A stretch of DNA of 64,000 nucleotides from assembly GCF_000003815.2 (NCBI RefSeq), contig NC_049987.1, positions 11,466,034-11,530,033 of the forward strand. The letters run 5' to 3'. Position 1 is the stretch's first letter. Every line of letters starts with the position of its first letter. Under the pieces are notes generated by a model that made no database searches, was not told the origin of the DNA, and saw only the letters and a program-made list of their open reading frames with translations. The DNA comes from Branchiostoma floridae (Eukaryota; Chordata; Leptocardii; Amphioxiformes; Branchiostomatidae). Below, in pieces: positions 24,801-32,819 of the stretch. Both the position numbers and the translations under genes were made by a program.

Positions 24801-27800
24801 CTGTAATTTTGTACCCATTGTGCCTTATTGACATGTATTTGCATTTTGTTTGTGTTTTATGTACTTGTATTGTTGTTGTGATTGTGGCGACCACCCCGTG
24901 CAGTATTTTTTTTCTCAGGTTGAACAACGTTTGGGCACCTTACCGGTGGCCGAGTCGAGCCTGGTTCCGTTGGTGTTTTTGTCCGGCAGTTCTCAATCGT
25001 GACCTTTAATGTGCATACCGTTCCCTTCCGCTCTCTCAAATTTATCTTATTTTGAAATGTTCATCTGTTTCTAGTGTCTTTTGGATGTACCATTATAGGT
25101 GGGCGACCAAAACGTGAGTAGAAGCCGGACGTATTTAATCCCGCGTCCATCCAAAATAAAGGGTCTTTGTCGAAGCTGGGCAAAGTAATTACATTGGTAG
25201 TCTGCGCGGCTACTGGCGTCACTGTTTCCGCGCCTGTCTAAATACGGAAAAGAGGGTTTCCATTTCTGCTCGGCCTTCGTGCACGTTAGAGCCCCTCCGC
25301 TATTAGTCAGTGGTCCCTTGGGTTAGCACAGGGCCATCCCGATGCGACGCCAAAGTCACTCATTCTCGGTAGCCGTCCTGCTTCAGCACACAATTCTTCG
25401 GGTGGACTCCAGCAGTACAACCTTCGTCATCATGTCACACCATACAGACTGTTCAGCTCCGTGTCTGCACCAAGCCCATGAACAGGTACGTCATCACACC
25501 CGGCTAATCACACCGTTGTCGGCGCACCAGCTTCACCATGTCGTCTTCCGTCAAACCAGACGTCAGGACGTCACCTGGACCGCGACGGCGACGCCGCCCG
25601 CACTACGTCACACCATCACGCCATACGTCACCATGTTGTCTCAACGACGACATGCCAGACACCAGGGTGCTGAATCACCGTCAGCTACGCCACGCCTGTT
25701 CCACCAACGACCATTCCATCGCCTGGTGCCCTCCAACGACACGTTGACATCAAGACCACCTTGCCGTCCCTACATCACGTCAACGCTGGGCGCGTCATCA
25801 CCACAACTCCGCCACGCCGGCACCAGTCCTCCGTCACTCCTGACGTCATTGTGAGACTCTGCCATCTGCGTGCTGGGACTGCGCCTCCACATCCGTGCCC
25901 GACTACAACACCGTCACGTGATACCTGACGTTGACAGTCTGCCGACACACCGTTGTGACAGTCACCTCGCTGCTGCCAGTCAACACGTCCACCGACGTCA
26001 ACTTCCCACCTGACGTTGTGTGTTCCTCACCGCGAACGAACACCAACTCACATGCAGACATCAGGCGTGCGTCAAGTCCTGACTCCCCTTGTGCTACCGA
26101 ACAATCTGAGTAGACGGTTACAGATAATGAGTGATGGCGGCTTGACGCAGTTCGACGTGTCTCGGTACCTTCTTTCCCGTTACAAGGCCTTCCACTGCGA
26201 ATGTGGCGCGAAGCCGATGTGCCATTCAGTTCTCAGGGGGCTGAGTAGTCTTGGGACACCCGGGGTGAATCTCCAGGGTTTTTTCTATTCCCTCCCCCTT
26301 CCCCCCTGTGAGAGGTCACTTTTTATGTTTCATGTTTATGATTCTGCAATTGTCAGATTTCTTTCTTTTGATTGACTGGCTCCGTAAAGGCCAAGGTCCC
26401 AGCAATCGTTTTTATGTTTGAGAAGCAATGGCCTTGTCATTGCTTCCCGGGTCCGTTTTCCTTTATTTGACCCAATGTCTTGTCTATTTGAGGATCAATG
26501 AAATCATCATTGTTCCCCGGATCTAAATCATAGGTCCAGTGTCCTTCCATTTCAAATTTTATTTCTCTTTTCAAATTGATCTGAAAGTCGAACTGTTTCT
26601 TTTATATGCTGTAAATAAGTTTATATTCTTTTCTCTTTTGGCTTCCCAGCCTCCTATTCGACTTTGTGTAACTTTTGAGGAAGCGCTAGGACGATGGTCG
26701 TTTTATTTGCACAAGGTCAGTGAGAAACTGTGGGGTCTTTGCCTCCTCCGTCCTGGCTCGCACTTGGTGACCCCCTGTGGTCCAACCCTGTGTTTCTACC
26801 TGCCCCAAGGTTGACCAAAACCAACGTCACCTCTGCTCTGCACTACCTGTGGTCACGTTCACAACATTCAATGCATTCTTTTTCATGTGTTTATTATGTT
26901 AGGTATGTTCCATGCACACTGTGATCAAACAGCCGGTTTTGTTTCATGTTTAAGCGGCCACAAATTTTCTTATTTTCCGTTTGGCTATGAAGAAAAGTGG
27001 TTAACGACACTCCAAATTTTTTCCTCTTTCTTTAGCTCACCGACTTTCTTATCCCGAACAACTAGATATCGTTTTCGAATTCCCTTTGGACACACTGAAA
27101 TGCGTTTAAAATGCCACCAAAACTTTTTCTCCTTTTATAAAACGACACGATGTTTTCGGTAATGTTTCTTTTCAAAATCTTTGTGGGTCACAACATCTTC
27201 TCCCACATTGTAAATATTGTAGGTCAAGGTCATTTGCCTACTGGCTTTTACCTTGGTCTCCGCTATGGAGACGTTTCGTAGTCTGTTTTCTGTTCCAACG
27301 TAGACAACTAGTCACCTGTGTACTTTTTGTTCACTGTTTAGTTAATGAGATCCCAAATGTTCTAGTTAAGTTGTTTTCTTTTCTTTTCTTAACCCCATTA
27401 ATTGCCTTTTGTACCACATGTGGGAACCGCCCACTAATTCATTTTTTTTAACTACCTGCCACACTCTGTATTCCGCTGAACTTCAAAGATGATGTACTTG
27501 TGTGTTACCTCTACTGGTTCTGTAATGGTACGCTGATCATGCAGTGGGGACCGCCCACTATATTTACTGTTCCCAATGTTTTACTACCTCTGTACAACGC
27601 CGACATTATCAATAGTTTTATTTTTGTACTAATTTTACTTATGGTTTTCTAGATAACGACATTCCTTGTTGGTAATCCGACGTGTTGCGACATTGTTTTT
27701 GTGGTGTTACGTTGTATGATGCAGGGACGCATCATTGGCCGTAGGGGCGGGATGATGTAGCAGACATTACTTTAAGCCCATTGCCTTTAGTTAGTGAATC

Positions 27801-29372
27801 GCCCCTGGGTGGAGCTTCCCCCATCTTTAACGGAACTCCCCCTGATCGTTACATAAAGTTTCTTCCTTGTATGACGTCACACATGTAAATGAGTCAGCGT
27901 GTCTCCGCCCTCAATCCAAACTCCTGTCCAATCATCACACATTCTGTTTGGCTTCCTCCTAAATTAGATGCTAGCTTGGAGCTAAAAAGTAGGGTTCCTC
28001 GCTGTCTTCTCTCTCTTCTGATTCGACTCCTTCCTGAAGAACTTCTCCAGACGGTTGGCTCCGTCGGATCGCCCGCCTGCGGGCGGGCGATCGGGCGGCA
28101 CTGAGAGCTCCTCCGAGGCGGCTTGCACATTTGACTCATCCGTTAAAATGACTAGTGTACTTCGCGTTTGCTGTCTATCTCAGACAGCGTCGGTTCATCT
28201 CTTCCAAGCTACTGACCACTTCGGTAAGAGTTGCCGGTTCTATCTCTGACGAGCGCTGTTGTAACTAAATTCGCTTTGTTTTGGCTAGAACTTGACTAAA
28301 TTCGCTTTGTTTTGGGAGGGTCCCCTTTCGTTAGAGATTCCAGGTTTAAGATTGACAATGTGTATTGTGTTTGTGCCATGCCTTGATGCTCAGTTGTATT
28401 CCGTCGTGCCTTTGATGTTGAACAATGTTACACATCGTACGGAGTTCCGAATAAAGAGAATGTAAACTTGGAAATCCACCTTGTTTTAGCCTTGATGTTA
28501 CGGTGAGAGTTGAGAAAGTGTTTGCGTCAAATCCTACCCTAGGTTAGACTTGTAGACCGCTCCAGTACAAGAGCGAGGAGAGTGAGACTCCTAGAAGTCC
28601 GTTTACCACCTTGGACGAGAAATAGTAAAGTCTATTTGCCACACAAGCAAGGAGGTTAAAAAGATTTAACCTCCTTGGTATGTTAATTTACAGTACAACC
28701 AGTGAAATTATCAAATATAATCAAATCATATACATAATATGATTTGATTACATTTGATATAATAAGACTTTTTAGGTGTCACAAGCATTTCAATGTAAAG
28801 GTGTGAAAATCACCACTGTTTTGGGTCATACAAAAGTGGGGAATGTAATTCAATAGGGGATGCAATTAATTCAACATTCCAATGAAGAGCTGAATGCAGA
28901 TGTTAAAAAAATTGATTACCTAAAGATGCATGCAAATCATATCTTTTCGAATCAGCTGTCAAGGATTTTCCCTGAAGGACACTTGGATTCAAAGGCTTAG
29001 GGAGTCACTTCCTGTTGCTTATTAGTGGATACTTATTATTATGCAAAACAGAAGGTTCTTCTAGCGTTTCTTGTGTTAGAATATTAAATGCAATGTGGCA
29101 AATTGCAATTTATTTCCTCACAGATTTATTGGCGATCAACATAGATTTCATAGAATATGCATGAAGATTTTCTGAGAAAGAACTTTCCCTCATATGATTT
29201 GTGTCAGACGGATTTGCAACATGTCACACCGTGTTGCGCAGCATGCGCAAGCCTAATCATAACACGTACAAAAAGAACGTTTGCGGCTTAAAACTGACAG
29301 TATTAGAGCGAAATTCAAGGAAATGTCTAACTAGGTACCTTCTAAGAGACCGGAGCTTCCCCTATGAGCCAT
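6860..29372 (-). CDS. SENP6: SENP6/SENP7-type SUMO-specific protease
   Basis: Nuclear Ulp2-class cysteine protease, expected to trim poly-SUMO chains. Exons on the minus strand: 29339-29372, 19466-19568, 19109-19196, 17699-18299, 17258-17423, 16557-16772, 16368-16429, 16051-16124, 15541-15904, 14788-14933, 14105-14309, 13587-13757, 12509-12687, 11666-11946, 11369-11485, 10746-10874, 10365-10457, 9888-10231, 9148-9656, 7940-8064, 7690-7758, 7380-7530, 6860-7006. All junctions are GT-AG, phases agree, and the sum is 4374 nt (1457 residues). Family blocks seen: [73 protein letters not shown] (His about 1012), [10 protein letters not shown] (Asp about 1343) and [12 protein letters not shown] (Cys about 1396), so the triad is complete. 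The upstream [12 protein letters not shown] matches a conserved SENP6 segment. A CxxC...CxxC finger lies at residues 459-475. SUMO-binding-like strings are DDVVLVEE and [10 protein letters not shown]. The start in the 34-nt first exon is inferred from phase and similarity; the catalytic exons are near certain. SENP6 is favoured over SENP7, but an invertebrate co-orthologue of both is likely. Confidence 0.93.
8189..8959. mobile_element. MITE copy A, CAGGGCTCGAAATAC termini, TGCAAGT-rich
   Basis: The ends are perfect inverted repeats (CAGGGCTCGAAATAC and GTATTTCGAGCCCTG), flanked by a 5-bp direct repeat CATTA at 8184-8188 and 8960-8964. Both ends are packed with GTGCAAGT/ACTTGCAC motifs (8210-8290 and 8870-8935), so they can pair over more than the terminal 15 bp. 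The 771-bp interior has no credible transposase. It lies in SENP6 intron 19, between exons 20 and 19. Superfamily is not assigned. Confidence 0.85.
9148..10231 (-). other. Low-complexity insertion inside the SENP catalytic domain
   Basis: Exons 18 (9888-10231) and 19 (9148-9656), with exon 20 (7940-8064), encode about 310 residues between the His strand ([13 protein letters not shown]) and the Asp strand ([10 protein letters not shown]). SENP6 and SENP7 are known for loops that split the catalytic core. This loop is Ser/Pro/Gln/Asp/Glu-rich. Exon 19 carries four SPRK-type motifs (QSPRKC, RSPRKC, NSPRKK, TSPRKK), which look like proline-directed phosphorylation sites next to basic patches, followed by an acidic stretch. 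It is probably disordered. Confidence 0.8.
12912..13273. mobile_element. MITE copy B, CAGGGCTC termini, GTGCACC-rich
   Basis: Begins CAGGGCTCAAAATTC and ends CCAGCCCTG, with many GTGCACC/GGTGCAC motifs near both ends. The flanks ATATG and ATATA suggest a mutated 5-bp target duplication. The interior matches copy C (15137-15424) in reverse orientation. Located in SENP6 intron 12, between exons 13 and 12. Confidence 0.8.
15137..15424. mobile_element. MITE copy C, CAGGGCTCGAAAT termini, GTGCACC-rich
   Basis: Ends are CAGGGCTCGAAATACT and ATTTCGAGCCCTG, flanked by a perfect 5-bp duplication TGCAG (15132-15136 and 15425-15429). It is inverted relative to copy B and carries the same GTGCACC clusters at both ends. 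Located in SENP6 intron 9, between exons 10 and 9. Confidence 0.85.
15541..15904 (-). other. SENP exon 9: four-cysteine zinc-ribbon-like finger and basic tail
   Basis: Translation on the minus strand gives [20 protein letters not shown], a CxxC-x9-CxxC arrangement suited to one zinc ion. A basic Ser/Thr/Arg-rich segment follows, ending [12 protein letters not shown]. The next exon (14788-14933) continues in frame into [14 protein letters not shown], a typical SUMO-interaction motif. The donor used is the GTGTGG at 15540, chosen because it is the only one that keeps the next exon in frame. I do not recall whether vertebrate SENP6 has this finger. Confidence 0.75.
19754..20643 (+). repeat. 5' LTR
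   Basis: U3 holds a palindromic CRE (TGACGTCA, 19870-19877) and an AP-1 site (TGAGTCA, 19888-19894). A G+C hairpin lies at 20065-20090 (11-bp arms, TGCG loop), two copies of ACTAAATTCGCTTTGTTTTGG at about 20265-20312, and AATAAA at 20448-20453. It appears identical to the 3' LTR except for the last 60 bp or so. Confidence 0.92.
20645..20662 (+). other. Putative primer-binding site
   Basis: TGGTCCCCACACCGGCGG begins one base after the LTR end. The initial TGG is what pairing with a tRNA 3' CCA end requires. I cannot name the tRNA. Confidence 0.55.
20735..21150 (+). repeat. Diverged tandem duplication in the element leader
   Basis: Two copies about 228 bp apart share blocks such as AAATTTCG(G/C)CTTTTCG (about 20741 and 20971), TAATGAACCCCGT (about 20806 and 21033) and TACGGT(C)GAA...TTCACTT. 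The copies are clearly diverged, so the duplication is much older than this insertion. Confidence 0.7.
24009..24420 (+). pseudogene. Possible frameshifted polyprotein tail inside the LTR element
   Basis: A Pro/Ser-rich frame (24009-24326) with repeated PDP/PESxxP motifs ends [11 protein letters not shown]. In another frame the sequence continues [14 protein letters not shown] and an acidic tail to a stop at about 24407. A basic RRxTR patch followed by RPPxxL/Y is common at the end of Ty3-type polyproteins. The match is only suggestive. Confidence 0.3.
27743..27755 (+). other. Polypurine tract
   Basis: AGGGGCGGGATGA immediately precedes the TG of the 3' LTR; it is purine-rich with one C and one T. 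Confidence 0.6.
27756..28643 (+). repeat. 3' LTR
   Basis: Matches the 5' LTR at a constant offset of 8002 for about 830 bp, including CRE, AP-1, hairpin (28067-28092) and AATAAA. It differs only within the final 60 bp, where several changes are clustered. Confidence 0.92.
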
Positions 29373-29470
29373 ATTGAAGCCTCCTTTGCAATAGTTTCCT
29401 CCTCAGTCAGACCGAACTATGCAATTGTCACGACACACGAACCATTTACCGCCATTTTAATTGTGGATGG
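29373..29470 (-). promoter_or_regulatory. Probable SENP6 5' flank with YY1-like site
   Basis: CCGCCATTTT at 29449-29458 (AAAATGGCGG on the gene strand) lies about 80 bp upstream of the inferred ATG. YY1 motifs of this type are typical of TATA-less housekeeping promoters close to the start. The transcription start itself cannot be placed. Confidence 0.4.
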
Positions 29471-29912
29471 AGCCATTGTGCAAAATAGGGTGGATATACA
29501 GCTGGGTCCAAAACTATGTAAATCAAAAATAAAGACAAATAATAAAAAATCGGGTCGTTTTTAGTGAAGAAATTTAGCAAAATATTTCTTGTGACATATT
29601 TTTCTACTCAATGTGATAGAGAAGCTTTACAATGTACTCTGGAAATACCTATGCTGAAATAGAATCGCCCAATAACATGAGACGTAACACAATGTGTCGT
29701 AAACTTTGTCATCAATACTTTCCTAAGCCAAATACGGATTTAAGCATTTAATTGGGGATCAAAATGTAAGCAATAGTTCTGCATTTTACACAATTTACAG
29801 GATATCTTTGTTGGGGGGGGGTGTAAAAATTTTGTCAGATGACTGTTTTGCGACTGTTAAATATACACACGTTTTGCGACATAGTTCAGAGGTCAGCAAT
29901 CATGACCCAGAC

Positions 29913-29946
29913 GGTGGCGGATAGATCCTATCCGGGATTTCATGTT
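29913..29946 (-). repeat. 34-bp inverted copy of the UTP14 leader element
   Basis: Reverse complement is identical to 36917-36950, the 34 nt just before the UTP14 start codon. It contains the hairpin CGGATAG-GAT-CTATCCG. It lies in the SENP6 transcription direction, about 540 bp upstream of the SENP6 ATG. Confidence 0.85.
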
Positions 29947-30738
29947 GTGACCTCTGACCCGTGACGTATGACCTCGTTCCCAGGGTGTGCGTTGCACTGT
30001 GCCTTGGGAACGACCGAGCAACCATGGCTGCGAAACTATCGCCTGCCGTCGTCGGATCGCAGTTGCCAATGCAACATATGAAATCTTTATTAATTCACTC
30101 AAAGATTTCGAGGAAACAATATACAGTTTTAAGAAATAAACACTGACCAACTATTCAGAAATCAAAAAGGATAACAAGCTATTCGGGGGAAATGGTGAGT
30201 TTTTCGATCGTGTTTCTGCCCAGTTTTTGTACGAAATGCGAGCTAACGTTATACTCCAATGCTAACGTTGTGTGTGCACTGTTGAGGCTTTAACTCGGGA
30301 GCGTTTGAACGGTTAATTAAGTGTGCTTTTAATCATAATGAGAATGAAGTATAACAGGAAAGAAACTAGAACAAAAACTGGATGTAAAAAATGTAGGTCA
30401 GCGCTATTTTCTTCATGTGGTGTTAATCTACAAGTATAACTATAACGTTACCAGATGTGGTCCCATCAGTGGCTTTACGTTAGGCCACGTTGATTTGATT
30501 ATATGGATGACATCCGCGCTCGCACCAATTTTCGGCCATTTCCAAAAAAAAAAAAAAGTTTTCGACCACACAATAAATTGTGCAAAGCAGCTGTAAAACG
30601 AGCACAAATATTCCGTAGATTGAAAAAAAGAGTATCAGAAAACAGATAACTAATGCCATAGAATGCCCAAATGAATCTAAAGTCAAAGAATAAGATGTGA
30701 AAGGACAGAAAGGAAAAAATCTATTGTTGGTTGGGGGA

Positions 30739-31175
30739 GGTACCAGTACAGAAAATTCAGGTCCAGAGGATCATTTCCAGGTCCTGACATGAACCAAGAC
30801 CTGATTGTCTGTGGAAACTTGAGAACTGGCAATACTCAAAACAATGGTAATTGGTCAATTTTGCTACAAAGGAATCTGTTTGGTGGATTATTGGACTCCC
30901 ACTGCATTTTAAAATCCCATCTCCATGTAATGAAGGCTAACTGTCTCTGTACCTTTGACTGTAGAAACATGGTGCAATTGGACTCTACTTGACTTTGCTC
31001 TTGTTGTCTTCTTAGCCCCCCGGTTAGACCCCAAATGGCTGCCGACATAGTGTGTCCATTTTGTAATTGGCGAAACCTGTTCCTTTTTTTTTCAGGTCTG
31101 TTTTTTTCGGATTGGTCCAAGAAGAAAAAAACGTTTTGCACCCGTATGATGTACTGATCCCTACACCTAACTGTT
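30739..31175. repeat. Dispersed repeat, copy 1
   Basis: Shares ordered blocks with 43190-43575: AATTCAGGT then GGTCCAGAGGATCA, ACTCAAAACAATGG, GACTGTAGAAAC(A/T)TGGT, TTTCAGGTC(T/C)GTTTTTTT and TTGGTCCAA. Diverged, non-coding, probably an old mobile element. Confidence 0.6.
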
Positions 31176-32819
31176 GGTATACCATACTATGTGTGTTTAG
31201 TCCTATGTTCAACCTTCCTGGCCACTTTGATTTCATACTGAAGGCAACTTTTTTTTTTTTTGGCCAAACTTTTTTTTTATTCGCTCGCTCGCATCAGTTT
31301 TGGAGTTCCCGGAGGATGTCATCCATATAATCAAATCAACATGGCCTTACTGTCAGAAGAAAGTCGGTTTGAAGCACAGATAGAATTGAACTGTTGTTTC
31401 TGGTTCAACGGTTTTCAGCACACAACAAGCTGTAAATTTTTATTTCTTAAAACTATAATAGAAGCAAGTTGGTGGTAGTATGGTATCGTTAGTGTAAGTT
31501 ATTGATGTTTGGGTGCTCTGAAGAAAGGTGTTGGAAAATACCACAAGAAAGACTAAAGAATCATAAACCCCCAACCACAGTCCTGCCAATATACATGTCA
31601 TTAAAACTTCAAAACTCATGTGACTTCACAGCCATTGTTGTAACATTTAATACATCATTGAATATTGTAATTCTGAAATGTCACAGCCATTGTTGTAACA
31701 CTACATCATTGTACATTGTAATACTGAACTTTCTGAAGTGTCTAAGATCTTTAGAGCTACCACACTAGCCTGGCAGGCAGACATGCAGCATGCATCAGAG
31801 ATCTTAGAAATGCATTGGTCCTCATTAAAAATGCATCTATACAGTTGCACTTACACTAACGTTCCCGCAAATAATTTTCATGTCACAAAACACCTGAAAG
31901 AGGGCCTGCCTGGGGCACTATGAATAAATGTGAAGATTCACATTATGTGAGTCCTTTCGTTCACATGTATATGTTAATTTACTACTGCTCAAGCCAAAAT
32001 GATTGAAAATTACATTTATTATTCCATATCATGAACCAGACCTAGTGGCTTTTACAGTATGCAACCTCTTGATAAAATCTTTACATCAAGTCAGCACTTT
32101 AGAATGTACATATGTCCCCTAGACGAGTACGCATGACTTTTTCAAATTTGTTGTCAACCAAAGAGAGACGTCTACTTTAAATTATAGCAATGTACAAGTG
32201 TAAATATGACAAATATTCAAGATACATGTACTATACTTAGTAGTTCCTTAGCCTGGTCTTTTTCATTTTGGTCTGCTTCCTCCACCTGACAAGCAACTGT
32301 TGGGGAAGAGGACTGGACTCCAACAATTACTAAGAATTAGCTACCCTTTAAATGTTTAATCTATATCTCAATGTTCCTTGAAGAAGAGGCCTTCTTTTCA
32401 TCTTCTCAACATCTGACCATGATGTCCAAAGTCTTGTCTCCAAAGCATTGTCATCTTACAACTATATGAAGTTTTACAATGCCAAACACAACCTCAAAAT
32501 ATATGCTTAATGTCAAACACAGACCACATCTCAATGTGCACTGCAATATTTATACATTTCATCTGTTATACAAGTTGGAAAAAAGTTCAATCATCTTCAA
32601 GATAAATTGGGGTTTTAGAAGTTCACAATATTCATATAGAGGCTTCAAAAATCCAAACTTTTAAGACAAGCTAAGAATATCAACAAATTGGGTAATAGAA
32701 ATGCAGGCAGTTTAAAATGTAGGTTTCCATGTGGCATAGGTGTTGTCACTGGTACCTGCAATGTAAAAAAAAGCCTTTTTTAAATCATACCGACTGGCAA
32801 ATTATTTTTAAAAGAATGA

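Larger units (their letters stand above)
20663..27742 (+). other. Internal region of the LTR element without intact genes
   Basis: No domain is recognised. Composition is patchy: T-rich stretches (about 21200-22600, 26500-27700) alternate with C-rich, CGTCA-rich DNA (about 23400-26150). A run at 25110-25200 with AATAAAGGGTC then TTACATTGG resembles an LTR 3' end followed by a primer site, so a nested LTR fragment is possible. Small frames such as 25342-25854 and 24448-24681 have no recognisable similarity. Confidence 0.55.
19754..28643 (+). mobile_element. Non-autonomous LTR retrotransposon in SENP6 intron 1
   Basis: An 8.89-kb element with 890- and 888-bp LTRs starting TGTAGCAGAC and ending TTTGCCACA. 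It is flanked by a 4-bp duplication CAAG (19750-19753 and 28644-28647). A primer-binding-like sequence starts 1 nt inside the 5' LTR (20645-20662), and a purine tract (AGGGGCGGGATGA) abuts the 3' LTR, so the element reads on the plus strand, antisense to SENP6. The 7.1-kb interior has no frame longer than 179 codons, and I see no reverse transcriptase, integrase or protease motif. This is the layout of a large retrotransposon derivative moved by proteins from another element. The near-identical LTRs imply a recent insertion. Confidence 0.9.
29373..32800. other. SENP6/UTP14 intergenic region, left part
   Basis: No conserved exon is recognised. A CpG-containing patch about 29900-30260 with YY1/GTGAGT-like strings may be promoter-associated. 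A dispersed repeat at about 30739-31175 is listed separately. The frame at 29893-30150 (minus) reads through the 34-bp element and is not convincing. Confidence 0.4.

Noticed and set aside
25342-25854. 170-codon frame in the LTR element as gag or env
   Set aside because: Composition is driven by CGTCA/CACC-rich DNA, overlapping frames are equally open, and no zinc knuckle, protease or membrane motif is present.
29893-30150. 85-codon minus-strand frame as a SENP6 first exon
   Set aside because: Phase and similarity favour the 34-nt exon at 29339-29372; this frame has no similarity to the SENP6 N-terminus and ends in its own stop.
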